Part shown: positions 1-10,266 of the stretch, in pieces | Numbering within the stretch: position 1 is the first letter of the stretch | How the letters are laid out: every line of letters starts with the position of its first letter | Source of the DNA: Acidobacteriota bacterium | GTDB taxonomy: Bacteria > Acidobacteriota > Blastocatellia > Pyrinomonadales > Pyrinomonadaceae | NCBI GenBank assembly: GCA_029781855.1 | Contig: JAKOVX010000027.1 | Span: forward strand, 26,406-90,405 | Length of the DNA: 64,000 nt | Reading direction: 5' to 3' | Position numbers and translations under genes: made by a program | Notes under the pieces: generated by a model | Seen by the model: the letters and a program-made list of their open reading frames with translations, nothing else | The model's database searches: none | What the model was told of the DNA's origin: nothing

Positions 1-3000
1 CTGCTCATATTGAGCCACTACGGACAGCTTATTTGACACGCGGTACTCGAGTGCAATGACCTGGTTCTGGTCCTGAGACAGGTTAGTCGAATACGTTACC
101 TTCAAATTGTTATTGATCTGGCGACCAACCGTTAAGCGGGCGGACGGATTTAATTGCTGCCCGGAAATGATAGGGTCTATCTCGAACACATTTAGCCCAA
201 ACAGTTTATCGGTCGCCTTTCGGGCCGGGTTATTTATGATCGAATCGGTTAGTATTTCGGCCGCCGTATTCAGACCGGTTTGGGCAAGCGCGGGAATACC
301 CCCGGCAGTATTCGCGAGACTACCCGTGGTAATTAGCGATACGACATCGGTAGACGGAAGAGCCGGACTGGATCGAACCGTCGCGACCAGTCTCTCAGTA
401 TCGTTTAATGGCCCGGACAGATTCACGAATATCTGATATCCGGAAATCTCGGTTTCCGCCTGCAGGTTGATTATCGGCTCGATAGTGGTCTCGGGTGGAA
501 ATTCGAGAACGGCTCGCTGAATATCGTACCGGTCTTTTCTGTACAGAAGGGTGCCACTGTTGGCGGTGATCCGTCCGGAAAGCCTGGGATTGTCCGCATC
601 TCCGGTCAGGTTCAGCGAAACCGATGCCGTCAGGTCGGCGATATTATTGCGTACAACAAGGGCGTTCCGGCCTTCGATCACGAGATCGTATCGGGGTGCG
701 GAGATCGAGCTTGTTGAACTTGAAAGTGAAGTCTCGCGACGCGCTCCAACGATATTCGCAAGCTCGATGTCCTTTGTATACAGACTTCGCTTAGCAAATA
801 CGCGGCCTGCGATCGTTACTTGAAGGTTGTTTGAAATATCTGGACGCTGCCCGGAGATCTCCAGCGTCGCATCTCCGGTCGTCAGGAAATCCTTTGGTAG
901 CGGCACGGTAACGTTGTCGCCGAAAACAGTGAATCTGAACGAACGCACCGCGAGCCCGTCGAGTAACAAGCCGCCCGAACCGTTGAATTTTCCACCACCA
1001 AGATAGCCTGTGGCTTCCTCCACTTCGGCTTGGTTAGAAGTGAAAATAACCCGAGCTTTCACCCGTTCGAACGTCAATCGATCCGATCCGATAAAAGTTG
1101 CCACCGTCGCATTGTCAGACGTTGCAGTCCCGGTTAACCGGGATACCTTATTCGGCCCGTTGAGGCGAACGGCGACGTCAGCTACCCCCGCAAAGAAAAC
1201 GTCGGTTTTCGCCAAGTTGAGCAAGCTGAGATTCACTTTGCCGTTGATCTCAAGGTTGTTTTCGGCATCATCGACGATACCCTTGGTCCCGCTGATGGTC
1301 ATATTCGACCCGCCGCCCGCAAATTTGGCGTTATCAAAGTTCACCTCTCGCGGGCTGAACCGGATCACGATCGGTTCGACGGCACCCAAGGGAGTGTCCT
1401 GAATATTGAGATCAAGCTGAGAAAACGTAGCCGTGCCCGCGAGCGACGACGCGTCAAATATGCTTTCGCCCTTATCGTTCTTGGCTCGTAGATTGCCACC
1501 GAATTCGATCTTTCCCGTCCCGGTTCCTGTTATCGGTACTCCCTTGAGCTGAGGGATGAAAGCAATGAAGGGCGATAGCGGACTCCGATCAAATGACGTT
1601 GTCACGCTGAATGGCAGATTATCGTCGGCAAGGTTGACCATTGCTTTGACAATCTGAGGCCGGCCCTCAAAGCTGCCGACCAGATCCGCGGAGAGTACCT
1701 GGTCTTTCGTCCTGCCGCTGAGATTGACTTCGCCAAGTGGCGAGTCACCGACGGTCGTCTCCCGTGAGACTCCCTCAAACGAGACGTCGATGCTCGATGC
1801 AAGGTTTGATTTTCCAACCGCCTTTGCGGTCAAATCAACGAGCCCATTGATCTCGGGAATACTGTTATTCGCGGGAAATACTGCCATCAACAATGGCAGC
1901 GGAATGCTCTTTCCGGACAATTCAGCTTCAAATTCGGTCGACCGCCGATCGAAGAACCCTTTTGCCGTGAGGCTGCCGTCGCCGACTTTCATCGAAACGG
2001 GATCAAGTTCGATCCGCGTCCCGTGAAAAACGGCGTTTGCCTTCAACTCATCGAAGCTCTGTCCTGCGATCGTACCTTTCGCGGCAAGCAGATCAACCTC
2101 TCCTTCGGCGTTGTTCGGCAATCCGGTGATCTTGACCGACCCGGATGTTCTGCCGTCGAGATCCCTGATCCTCTCGGGCAAGGATATTGGAAGAGCAGCC
2201 AGTAGATTAGCTGCGTTAACGCCGTTGAGGGTGGCCGTGACCGTAATATTGTCCTTCCCGCCGTAAGGTATCGTGCTCGCAAATTCAGCAGTTCCGCCCC
2301 CTGGTTCCTTTAGCTCGCCGTTCGCTAGGATTATTTCGGCTGGATTACGTGTAATGTCCAATGAGACACTCCCGACAACACGCTGGCGCAACATTATCGT
2401 ATCGACCGAGAAGTGGCCGTTTACGACGGGATCAAGTAGGTCGCCGGTGACCATTCCGTCAAACCGCAATCCGCCGCCAAACTCAGCCTCCATATTCGTC
2501 ATTTGTGTATCGAGATCAGGTGAGATGCCGGTGACACCCACAATACGTCTGATCTCCGATGCATCATCGGACTTGATGGCCAGATTCAAATTAGAATCAT
2601 TGTTACGGAGATCAAATCGGCCGCCGGCCGTGAGCTCGCTCTTCTCCGTGAAAAGCCGGGCTTTCGCCACCTCAAAAAGTCCTTTATCCGCAGTCAGTTG
2701 AACGTTCCCGTTTATAGGAACCAAACCCCGCTCAGCGGTGCCTGCAGTAGCGGTGACATCGAAATTCAAGGTTCCCGATGTTGTGCGATAATCGCTTCCT
2801 TGAAAAACAAGATGCGCGTCACCGGTCGTCTTACCAGATAGCGGCATCACGCGGCCGCTTTGGACCGCAGCTAACTTCGAAAGGTCGAGGTCCCTGAAAT
2901 CCGCATCAATTCTGGACTGCGACCTGTCATTGAACGCATATTCTGCAGATCCGCTAACGTCACCGTCCATTACTTTTGCGGTAATTTCTTCGAGCAGGAC

Positions 3001-5040
3001 CCGGTCGTTGTTGATCTCGACCTTCGCCGACGCCGAGCCAAGAGAAACGCTGCCGATCGTGCCTCCTCCGATACTCATATCGGCGGATGCCCGATAGCGT
3101 CCTGACGGTTCAACGATGAACACAGGCCGACCGAACTTGACCGCCTGGAGGCCACCACCGCCTGGAATTTGCTTGGTCTGTGAGATCGCGACGTCACCCG
3201 CGTCAATATCGCCCGAGGTTCCTTCGATCGTCCCACGACGAATCGTCATGCGAACTCCCGCAATATTGAGGCTTCCGAGAACGGCAGAGCCCGTATCGAT
3301 CTTTGCGACTCGCGTTTTATCGGAGTATATCGTTGTAACGCCGCCCTTATCATCGAGCGACGCAAGCGGTGATTCGAGGCCGTCTATTCGTATTCCGTTC
3401 GAGTCGACCTGACGCGCCTTAAGATTAGTTGCGATCAACCCGACGATCCCGCCCTCATCTTTGAGCTTAAATTCACTCGCAGAAACACCTCTCACGACAT
3501 TCTGACCAAATTTTGCGGTCCCGGAAGTCAATCCCTCAGCATCCACGGTCGTACTACCGGTGACGTGCTTGATCCGAACATTCCTGCCGGCCACCTCATC
3601 GAGGCGATAGTCTTTGGATACCAACGAACTTGCAGTCGCGTTTGGTGCCGAGATGTTGATGCCGCCGCCACTTGGTACGGCAAATGAGAGGTTTCGTGCG
3701 CGAAGATCTTCAAACTCAATATCGCCTGCCGCGAACCGGCGGGCCCGGCCATTTCCAACTGTCGCTTTGAACTGCTGGTCTTTGTACTCCGCTAAGGCAT
3801 CCGACAAAAATAGGCCGCCAAGTGTCATCGTGGGCGATCTCAGAGCTATCGCCTCTAACTCACCGACCCATCTAAAGTCCGTGCCGGTGCCGCGAACATT
3901 ACCCACGAGCTTGGGAAAATCAACTTGAAAATCCTCAAACGTCAGCATTTCGGCAACCGCCTTACCGTTGGCGTCGTAGTTGGCATTCGTGCCATTAACA
4001 GTTGCCGCAACGTTTAGAGCCTTGAGATAAACCCCGCCGGCCCTGAGTGCCTCTGAGTCGGCCGTTCCCTGAATTCGGTAATTTTCTCCGGTGCCCGAAA
4101 CGTGGCCCTTAAAGTTCCCCGCTCCTCGAAGTGGGGTGGCTCCGCCAAATATGTTCGAGATCTGTGTGATATCGAGCGACGACTCAATATCCAGCTCGTA
4201 CTTCGGACTGGCCCAATCGCGCAGGGTTCCGATCAGGCTCGAATCGCCAACCGGCGTTCGAAGCGAAAGTCCCGAGATATCCGCCCCAAATCTATCGGCT
4301 ACACCCCTGGCCTGGAGACTGATCTTGTCGAGAACCTTTTGGTCGTAGGTCAGATTTGCGTCGTCCGCCTTAAGATCAAATTTGAATCTCGGCACATCCG
4401 CATTTGTGTCGGTCGCGGGTTCAAGATAGAACGTGAGATTCGCGGCATCGGCTGAAATAGCCCTGGAAACGTCGCCGAAATGGACGATGCTGTCCTGAAG
4501 CGAGAAAACTACGGAATCGTATCTGAAATTCACCGCGGATCCGGTTTGGTCTTCGATAAATTTTAGATTGGAGAAATTTGACCTGCCGTTCTCGTCAAAT
4601 TTTACCCATATCTCGGCTCCGCGGATATCGGAGCGATCAATGCGTATGTCTCGGCTCAGGCGCCATGCGAGAAGATCGAGGACCGTCAGTTCAAGCCGGG
4701 CATCTCGGACGAAAAATAGCTTTTCAGCAGTCACCTTGTCGCGAAACGTAGCATTATGGAGCTCGAGCGACATCGGCGACGCAGTTACGCGTATCGACTC
4801 GGTCTGAAACTCGATTCCGATGTCGGATAGTTTAGTGACCAGTTGGCTTTTAATGTAATTGTCGAAGACGCCGACACGGTACAGCACAAAAACAACTGCG
4901 GAAAATACTACTAACGAGGCGAACGCAATTCCGATTACCGTTACAATTGTCCGAAGAGAGAAAAGGCTTCGCCGCGAAGTCTGTTTTTTCTCATCGGGCT
5001 CGTTTTCCTCGATAATTTCCTTTTCGATCTCGTCTGCCAT
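1..5040 (-). CDS. TamB-like translocation/assembly protein (DUF490), C-terminus cut by window edge
   Basis: The frame is open from an ATG at 5040 to the left edge, at least 1680 codons, so the gene is partial. Residues 1-30 are charged and cytoplasmic, residues about 31-54 form one membrane anchor, and the rest is a long beta-rich periplasmic repeat region of the AsmA/TamB type. The last residues in the window (QINNNLKVTYSTNLSQ, then ALEYRVSNKLSV) resemble the conserved end of the TamB domain, so only a little is missing. TamB-family proteins span the periplasm and work in outer-membrane biogenesis or lipid transport. It lies 24 nt downstream of the ribBA-like gene on the same strand and may share its transcript. 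Specific partners such as TamA are not visible in the window. Confidence 0.8.
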   Translation of the reverse strand, partial: MADEIEKEIIEENEPDEKKQTSRRSLFSLRTIVTVIGIAFASLVVFSAVVFVLYRVGVFDNYIKSQLVTKLSDIGIEFQTESIRVTASPMSLELHNATFRDKVTAEKLFFVRDARLELTVLDLLAWRLSRDIRIDRSDIRGAEIWVKFDENGRSNFSNLKFIEDQTGSAVNFRYDSVVFSLQDSIVHFGDVSRAISADAANLTFYLEPATDTNADVPRFKFDLKADDANLTYDQKVLDKISLQARGVADRFGADISGLSLRTPVGDSSLIGTLRDWASPKYELDIESSLDITQISNIFGGATPLRGAGNFKGHVSGTGENYRIQGTADSEALRAGGVYLKALNVAATVNGTNANYDANGKAVAEMLTFEDFQVDFPKLVGNVRGTGTDFRWVGELEAIALRSPTMTLGGLFLSDALAEYKDQQFKATVGNGRARRFAAGDIEFEDLRARNLSFAVPSGGGINISAPNATASSLVSKDYRLDEVAGRNVRIKHVTGSTTVDAEGLTSGTAKFGQNVVRGVSASEFKLKDEGGIVGLIATNLKARQVDSNGIRIDGLESPLASLDDKGGVTTIYSDKTRVAKIDTGSAVLGSLNIAGVRMTIRRGTIEGTSGDIDAGDVAISQTKQIPGGGGLQAVKFGRPVFIVEPSGRYRASADMSIGGGTIGSVSLGSASAKVEINNDRVLLEEITAKVMDGDVSGSAEYAFNDRSQSRIDADFRDLDLSKLAAVQSGRVMPLSGKTTGDAHLVFQGSDYRTTSGTLNFDVTATAGTAERGLVPINGNVQLTADKGLFEVAKARLFTEKSELTAGGRFDLRNNDSNLNLAIKSDDASEIRRIVGVTGISPDLDTQMTNMEAEFGGGLRFDGMVTGDLLDPVVNGHFSVDTIMLRQRVVGSVSLDITRNPAEIILANGELKEPGGGTAEFASTIPYGGKDNITVTATLNGVNAANLLAALPISLPERIRDLDGRTSGSVKITGLPNNAEGEVDLLAAKGTIAGQSFDELKANAVFHGTRIELDPVSMKVGDGSLTAKGFFDRRSTEFEAELSGKSIPLPLLMAVFPANNSIPEINGLVDLTAKAVGKSNLASSIDVSFEGVSRETTVGDSPLGEVNLSGRTKDQVLSADLVGSFEGRPQIVKAMVNLADDNLPFSVTTSFDRSPLSPFIAFIPQLKGVPITGTGTGKIEFGGNLRAKNDKGESIFDASSLAGTATFSQLDLNIQDTPLGAVEPIVIRFSPREVNFDNAKFAGGGSNMTISGTKGIVDDAENNLEINGKVNLSLLNLAKTDVFFAGVADVAVRLNGPNKVSRLTGTATSDNATVATFIGSDRLTFERVKARVIFTSNQAEVEEATGYLGGGKFNGSGGLLLDGLAVRSFRFTVFGDNVTVPLPKDFLTTGDATLEISGQRPDISNNLQVTIAGRVFAKRSLYTKDIELANIVGARRETSLSSSTSSISAPRYDLVIEGRNALVVRNNIADLTASVSLNLTGDADNPRLSGRITANSGTLLYRKDRYDIQRAVLEFPPETTIEPIINLQAETEISGYQIFVNLSGPLNDTERLVATVRSSPALPSTDVVSLITTGSLANTAGGIPALAQTGLNTAAEILTDSIINNPARKATDKLFGLNVFEIDPIISGQQLNPSARLTVGRQINNNLKVTYSTNLSQDQNQVIALEYRVSNKLSVVAQYEQ

Positions 5041-5064
5041 GAAATAAAGGCCTGATCGTGCACA

Positions 5065-6192
5065 CTAGAGACCAACGGTTCCAACTATCTCCAGATCGAA
5101 CGCTTCGATCGCTGAGAAACGCGGCGGATGGTTTGTCAGGAGCTTGATCCGACTTAGCCCAAGATCCTTGAGTATCTGTGCGCCGATACCATAATCGTGT
5201 AATTTCCCGTAACCGGTCTCGAGCTTCGCGGAACTAAAATCGATGCCCTTTTCCCGCATCAACTTATACGTCTTTAACTGGTTTACCAGATCGAGGTTGT
5301 TTTCCTTCTGACGTAAGTACAAGATCACGCCCCGTCCTGCCTCTGTGATCTTTTGGATGGATGTCTGAACCGCGGACGACGCTTCTCCAAGTTTGGAACC
5401 AAACATCGCAAACGTAATGTTCTCCGTTTGGACGCGAACAAGTGTCGGTTCCGTTGTATTCAAAACATCGCCCATGACAAACGCAACGTGCGTCTCGCCA
5501 TTTATCTCGTTTTCATAAACGATCGCATTCCACTTTCCGTTATCTGTCGGTAATTCGGCATCGACAACCCGTCGTACCAACATTTCCTTATGGACCCGAT
5601 AACGCACCAGCTCAGCAACTGAGATTATTTTGAGTCCATGGCTGTCGGCGAAAACTTCGAGCTCCGGCATACGAGCCATCGTCCCGTCGTCGTTCATTAT
5701 CTCGCAAATTACGGCCGCGGGCGTCAATCCGGCGATCCGCGCGATGTCGACACTTGCCTCGGTCTGCCCAACACGGACGAGTACCCCGCCGCGTTTTGCC
5801 CGAAGCGGAAATACGTGGCCCGGACGAGCGAGGTCCGATGCCTTCGATGTTGGGTCGACCGCAGTCAAGATCGTCTTCGCGCGATCGGCAGCGGAAATTC
5901 CGGTAGTCACGCCTTCTCGAGCTTCGATCGAGATCGTAAACGCCGTTCCCATGCTCGAGGTATTTTCGGACGTCTGCGGGATCAGTTGCAGCTCCTCGCA
6001 TCGTTCCTCCGTCAGAGGCAGACAGATCAGCCCGCGGCCATGTTTCGCCATGAAGTTAATGATCTCCGGCGTGACTTTTTCGGCGGCACAAACCAAGTCG
6101 CCCTCGTTTTCCCGGTCTTCGTCATCGACTATGATGATCATCTTCCCGTCACGGATATCGCGGGCGGCTTCTTCGATCGAGGCTAGGGACAT
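5065..6192 (-). CDS. ribB: 3,4-dihydroxy-2-butanone-4-phosphate synthase fused to a degenerate GTP cyclohydrolase II domain (RibBX-like)
   Basis: The N-terminal half (about residues 1-205) is a complete DHBP synthase, which makes the four-carbon riboflavin precursor from ribulose 5-phosphate: [20 protein letters not shown] and [10 protein letters not shown] are intact. The C-terminal half aligns along its length with GTP cyclohydrolase II but lacks the zinc cysteines: the SECLTGD segment reads TENITFA, and the RCDCG segment is replaced by KLGEAS. The GTP-loop RQEGRxIGL reads RQKENNLDL. It is therefore probably monofunctional for RibB. I chose the ATG at 6192 (MSLASIEEA) because an upstream in-frame extension to 6318 lacks family resemblance. 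A separate RibA would be needed elsewhere in the genome. Confidence 0.88.
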   Translation of the reverse strand: MSLASIEEAARDIRDGKMIIIVDDEDRENEGDLVCAAEKVTPEIINFMAKHGRGLICLPLTEERCEELQLIPQTSENTSSMGTAFTISIEAREGVTTGISAADRAKTILTAVDPTSKASDLARPGHVFPLRAKRGGVLVRVGQTEASVDIARIAGLTPAAVICEIMNDDGTMARMPELEVFADSHGLKIISVAELVRYRVHKEMLVRRVVDAELPTDNGKWNAIVYENEINGETHVAFVMGDVLNTTEPTLVRVQTENITFAMFGSKLGEASSAVQTSIQKITEAGRGVILYLRQKENNLDLVNQLKTYKLMREKGIDFSSAKLETGYGKLHDYGIGAQILKDLGLSRIKLLTNHPPRFSAIEAFDLEIVGTVGL

Positions 6193-6368
6193 GATATTAC
6201 GGCTCGCAAAACAAATCTGAACTATTGAACTTTCAATAAATTTTAACGAAATGCCGCTGTTTTTGCGAACAGTGCCGCCTGGATCGGTGACTGGCCCCGA
6301 TCGACTCGAAATAATCAATTTGACGGCGACATTTGTGTTTAAGGATTATGTTGCCAAAATGTCTAATA

Positions 6369-7553
6369 ATGCCGAACCCACCAGCCGAAAACTCCTTACT
6401 CTTGAAACTCACGCTACACGTGCTTTTTCTCGTCTCGGGTACGGTAACCGTTCTGATCGGCCAGGTTCTGCCTATTCTTGCCAGACACTACGCGTTGAAC
6501 GACCTTGATCTGAGTTTCTATTTTCCGGCACAGTTCGCGGGCTCGCTCTTGGGGACCTATTTGTTTAGCTTGTTTGCAAAACAAAATCAGTTTGTAACCG
6601 CGAGTATCGCTGGTGCCTTCCTCATGGGAATTGGTGTGCTAATGATGAATTTGGATTCGTTTTCGCTCTCTCTGGCTGCATTTGCATTGAATGGCCTCGG
6701 GATCGGTTTGACGCTGCCGGCTATCAATATGACCGTCCTCGAACTAAACCCGCGAAATGCAGCTGCTGCGCTCAGCTTTTTGAACTTCTTTTGGGGCGTC
6801 GGAGCGATCCTGTGTAAACCCTTCGTTGACTACTCAAGCCAGGGAAACGATATCAGAGTCACGACTGTCACTCTGGCTATTCCACTTCTCGTTTCAGGTG
6901 CGGTCCTCTATTTTCAACCATTTAGGCATATCGAACAGAGATCGTCGGAAGAGCCTGATGAGGCTGTAATTCCCATCTGGACGATGCCGCTCGCCTGGGC
7001 AATTGCCCTTTTCAACTTTATACACGTCGGTTTTGAGAGTGGTATGGGCGGATGGCTGACTAGTTATACGGATCGTCTGAGCCAGTCGACCACGATCCAC
7101 TGGTTTTCACCGACGCTCGCGTATTTCCTGTTCTTCGTTGTTGGACGCGGAGTGGCACCGATCATGTTTCGTTTTCTGAGTGTCAACAAAATGCTTATGC
7201 TCGGATTGTTGCTGATTTTATCGGGGATGATCGTGACGGTCACAGCCGGCTCGGTCACATTGCTGGGACTCGGGGCTGCGATCGCCGGTTTCGGCACGTC
7301 GTGGATCTTTCCGACAAACGTCTCCCGATTTTCGAAAACGTTTGGTGCGACGGCTCCGCGCCGAGCGACGCCGCTTTTTATCTGCGGAACACTCGGAGCG
7401 GCAACCTCGACGTGGCTGATCGGTTTCGTCTCGAACCAAACGGGCGAACTTAGATTGGGAATGTACGTTCTGGTTATCAGCGTCTGCTTACTGATCGTTT
7501 TGCAGGCAGTGTTGGCTTTTCGTACGATGCGAATTGATCCTTCGGCAGCTTAA
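6369..7553 (+). CDS. MFS transporter, 12-TM, sugar-type
   Basis: A protein of 394 residues with about twelve hydrophobic segments in the two-bundle arrangement of the major facilitator superfamily. The N-terminal half carries GLGIGLTLPAIN and NFFWGVGAILCKP, which resemble the FucP/FHS-like sugar-proton symporters; substrate is not determinable by eye. The ATG at 6369 (MPNPPAENS) is preferred; an in-frame ATG-lacking extension upstream to 6333 adds residues without similarity. It is divergent from the ribB-like gene (176 nt apart) and its stop overlaps the convergent galU stop by 4 bp, so no terminator fits between them. Confidence 0.8.
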   Translation: MPNPPAENSLLLKLTLHVLFLVSGTVTVLIGQVLPILARHYALNDLDLSFYFPAQFAGSLLGTYLFSLFAKQNQFVTASIAGAFLMGIGVLMMNLDSFSLSLAAFALNGLGIGLTLPAINMTVLELNPRNAAAALSFLNFFWGVGAILCKPFVDYSSQGNDIRVTTVTLAIPLLVSGAVLYFQPFRHIEQRSSEEPDEAVIPIWTMPLAWAIALFNFIHVGFESGMGGWLTSYTDRLSQSTTIHWFSPTLAYFLFFVVGRGVAPIMFRFLSVNKMLMLGLLLILSGMIVTVTAGSVTLLGLGAAIAGFGTSWIFPTNVSRFSKTFGATAPRRATPLFICGTLGAATSTWLIGFVSNQTGELRLGMYVLVISVCLLIVLQAVLAFRTMRIDPSAA

Positions 7554-8425
7554 ATATCCAAGTCCAAAGATCTGAGATACTCACGGAAATCCGCTCCGAG
7601 ATCGTCCCTCTTGAGCGCGTATTCGACCGTTGCGATCAGAAACCCAAGTTTGTCTCCGGCGTCATGTCGTTTTCCTTCGAGCTTGACCGCGTAGAACGGC
7701 CTTTTCTTCAGCAATATCCGCATCGCGTCCGTTATTTGGATCTCGCCGCCCGAACCGGGTTTGGTCTGTTCGATGGCTTCGAATATATCGGGCGTGAAAA
7801 TATATCGCCCGATGATCGCCAGGTCCGATGGAGCGTCCGCGAATGCCGGTTTCTCGACCATGTCTTTGATTTTGTAAACTCCGGGCTCGACCTCATCTGC
7901 ATCGATTACCCCGAATCGCGAGATCGCCTCACCGGCAACCTGCATCGTCGCGATGACCGGCGCTTCATACTTCTCATAGACCGATATCATTTGCCTCAGC
8001 GCCGGGTTTTCCGCGTCAACGACATCGTCTGCCAGCAGGGCCGCGAACGGTTCGCTGCCCACAAAGTCTTTCGCCTGATATATCGCGTGGCCCAGGCCAA
8101 GGGCCTGCTTTTGCCGCGTATAGCTTATCTTAGCGATATCAGAAATTGCCCGGACCATGTCGAACATATCGTGCTTGCCTTTGTCCTTCAGCGACTGCTC
8201 AAGCTCGAACGAGATATCGAAGTGATTTTCGATCGCGCTCTTGTCCCGGCCGGTAATGATCAGGATCGATTCGATCCCGCACGCGACCGCTTCCTCGACC
8301 GAGTACTGGATCAATGGTTTGTCGACGAGCGGGAGCATTTCCTTCGGTGACGCTTTGGTCGCGGGCAGAAAGCGTGTGCCGAGGCCGGCAGCGGGGAAAA
8401 CGGCTTTACGAATTTTCTTTGTCAT
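7550..8425 (-). CDS. galU: UTP--glucose-1-phosphate uridylyltransferase
   Basis: Makes UDP-glucose from UTP and glucose 1-phosphate, feeding envelope polysaccharide and glycan synthesis. The 291-residue length is typical. The nucleotide-binding motif AAGLGTRFLPATKA (about residues 12-25), followed by KEMLPLVDKPLIQY, and the later PGSGGEIQITDAM segment are diagnostic of GalU. The start is the ATG at 8425. It stands back to back with the DUF1905 gene on the plus strand, so the promoters of both must lie in the roughly 60 nt between the chosen starts. It is convergent with the MFS gene, the stops sharing 4 bp. Confidence 0.95.
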   Translation of the reverse strand: MTKKIRKAVFPAAGLGTRFLPATKASPKEMLPLVDKPLIQYSVEEAVACGIESILIITGRDKSAIENHFDISFELEQSLKDKGKHDMFDMVRAISDIAKISYTRQKQALGLGHAIYQAKDFVGSEPFAALLADDVVDAENPALRQMISVYEKYEAPVIATMQVAGEAISRFGVIDADEVEPGVYKIKDMVEKPAFADAPSDLAIIGRYIFTPDIFEAIEQTKPGSGGEIQITDAMRILLKKRPFYAVKLEGKRHDAGDKLGFLIATVEYALKRDDLGADFREYLRSLDLDI

Positions 8426-8488
8426 AGCAGTTTTGCTAAATTCGACTTGTCTGATGCGCCTGTCAAAAAAGTAAATTCTAGGTTAAGA

Positions 8489-8947
8489 GTGGCCGATAAA
8501 CAAACATTCGAAACTTTGCTCGTTCAACAACCGGGAATGAACGCGACCGGCATTTTGATACCTTTCGACGTCGAGACAGTATTCGGCGCGAAACGAGTGC
8601 CGGTAAGAGCCCTGATAAACGGCGTCGAGTATCGTGGTTCGGTTGTCAGGATGGGTGGTGAATATTGCCTGGGAATTCCCAAAGTATTTCGGGATGCGGC
8701 CGGTATCAAGGCAGGTGATAACATTGTAGTTACATTGGAACGTGACTCTGCTCCGCGGACAGTGACGCCGCCGGAGGACCTGGTCGAGGCTATAGAGCGA
8801 TCGCTAGGCAATATGGATGCTTGGGACAGTCTGAGTTACACGCTTCGCAAGGAGCTCGTAAGAGCGATCGAAGAAGCCAAGCATCCCGAAACTCGGATGC
8901 GTCGGATAAATAAGGCGGTCGAAATGATCGCCTCGAAAACAAATTAG
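8489..8947 (+). CDS. DUF1905 plus YdeI/OmdA (bacteriocin-protection-like) domain protein
   Basis: A 152-residue soluble protein with two parts. Residues about 1-85 resemble DUF1905 (small beta barrel: PVRALINGVEYRGSVVRMGG, then CLGIPKVFRDAAGIKAGD). Residues about 90-150 match the helical YdeI/OmdA family (DLVEAIERSLGNMDAWDSL, then YTLRKELVRAIEEAK and RMRRINKAVEMI). Its biochemical role is unknown. I prefer the GTG at 8489, which has an AGG-containing ribosome-binding stretch upstream; a TTG at 8447 would add 14 residues. The serS start follows 3 nt after its stop, so the two are probably cotranscribed. Confidence 0.75.
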   Translation: MADKQTFETLLVQQPGMNATGILIPFDVETVFGAKRVPVRALINGVEYRGSVVRMGGEYCLGIPKVFRDAAGIKAGDNIVVTLERDSAPRTVTPPEDLVEAIERSLGNMDAWDSLSYTLRKELVRAIEEAKHPETRMRRINKAVEMIASKTN

Positions 8948-8950
8948 GAA

Positions 8951-10234
8951 ATGTTGGATCTAAACTACGTAAGAGAAAATCTTGAAACGGTTCGAACGGC
9001 GCTCGCGAACCGCAATTTTCCGGGTGAATTGCTGGATAAGTTTGCCGAGTTGGACGTCGAACGTCGCAACGTTATTGGTGAAACCGATCGCATAAACGCC
9101 GAGCGTAACGCAGCCAGCAAGGAGATCGGCGCCTTGATGCAGGCCGGTAAACGCGACGAGGCTGAAACCAAAAAAGCCGCTGTCGCCGGGCTCAAGGAAA
9201 GGCAATCGGAGTTGGAAAAACGACGCGACGAGGCCGATGCGGCGATGCGGGAGGTATTGATAAACCTGCCGAACATCCCATCGGACGACGTCCCGATCGG
9301 GTCGGACGAAACGGCGAACGTCGAGATCCGACGTTGGGGAACGCCGCGTGAATTCGATTTCGAGCCTAAAGATCATGTTGATCTGGGAGAATCTCTCGGA
9401 ATTCTCGACCTCGAACGCGCGACCAAGATCGCCGGGACCAGATTCGCCATTCTCAACGGTGCGGGAGCGAGACTGGAGCGTGCGCTCGTCAATTTCATGC
9501 TCGATATTCACACGACAGAGCACGGCTACACCGAAACGATGCCGCCGTATCTGGTCAACCGCACCGCACTGTTTGGAACGAACCAACTGCCGAAATTCGA
9601 GGACGACCTTTTTCATATTAAAGATGAAAGGGCATTCGCTCTGATCCCGACCGCCGAAGTCCCGGTGACCAATTATTTCGCAGGCGAGATCCTGGACGCA
9701 TCTGAACTGCCCAAGCATTTCACCGCGTATACGATGTGTTTTCGCAGCGAAGCCGGCAGCTATGGCCGAGACACCCGCGGGCTGATCCGGCAGCATCAAT
9801 TCGAAAAGGTCGAACTTGTAAAATTATGCATGCCGGAAAACTCCGAGGATGAGCACGAAAGGCTGACGGCGAATGCCGAACGGATCTTGCAGCTTCTGGA
9901 ACTGCCTTATCGCACGGTCATCCTCTCGACAGGCGACATGGGTTTCGGTGCCAGGAAGACTTACGACCTTGAGGTGTGGCTGCCCTCGCAGGACACATAT
10001 CGTGAGATCTCAAGCTGCTCGAACTGCGGCGATTTTCAGGCTCGCCGGATGAATCTCCGATTTCGTCGGACCGGCGGAGCCAAGCCGGAATTCGTCCACA
10101 CGCTCAACGGCAGCGGCCTCGCCGTCGGTCGAACGTGGCTGGCAATTATCGAAAACTATCAGCAAGCCGACGGCTCAGTAATTATCCCGGAAGTACTTCA
10201 CAAGTATATGAACGGCATTACCAAGATCGGTTGA
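8951..10234 (+). CDS. serS: Seryl-tRNA synthetase
   Basis: Class II aminoacyl-tRNA synthetase that charges tRNA-Ser. The 427-residue length is normal. Residues about 1-105 form the long antiparallel coiled coil that contacts the tRNA variable arm (rich in E, K, R and A). The catalytic core shows motif 2 ([20 protein letters not shown], then FEKVEL) and motif 3 ([18 protein letters not shown]). The start at 8951 lies 3 nt after the preceding stop, and the AGGAA next to that stop may serve as ribosome-binding site. A toxin-antitoxin pair follows 31 nt downstream. Confidence 0.97.
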   Translation: MLDLNYVRENLETVRTALANRNFPGELLDKFAELDVERRNVIGETDRINAERNAASKEIGALMQAGKRDEAETKKAAVAGLKERQSELEKRRDEADAAMREVLINLPNIPSDDVPIGSDETANVEIRRWGTPREFDFEPKDHVDLGESLGILDLERATKIAGTRFAILNGAGARLERALVNFMLDIHTTEHGYTETMPPYLVNRTALFGTNQLPKFEDDLFHIKDERAFALIPTAEVPVTNYFAGEILDASELPKHFTAYTMCFRSEAGSYGRDTRGLIRQHQFEKVELVKLCMPENSEDEHERLTANAERILQLLELPYRTVILSTGDMGFGARKTYDLEVWLPSQDTYREISSCSNCGDFQARRMNLRFRRTGGAKPEFVHTLNGSGLAVGRTWLAIIENYQQADGSVIIPEVLHKYMNGITKIG

Positions 10235-10244
10235 CGAATATCGA

Positions 10245-10266
10245 CGATGTAATTACGATGTAATTA
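10245..10266. repeat. Perfect 11-bp tandem duplication upstream of mazE, candidate operator
   Basis: CGATGTAATTA occurs twice head to tail (10245-10255, 10256-10266), and the last base is the A of the mazE ATG. Each copy ends with the palindrome TAATTA, so the array also reads as TAATTA-CGATG-TAATTA. Type II antitoxins of the AbrB fold usually autorepress from repeats at their own promoter; the assignment as operator is inference. Confidence 0.5.

Noticed and set aside
6193..6318. Longer N-terminus of the ribB-like gene (start at 6318)
   Set aside because: The additional 42 codons resemble no RibB protein and would reach into the divergent promoter region; the ATG at 6192 gives the normal family start.
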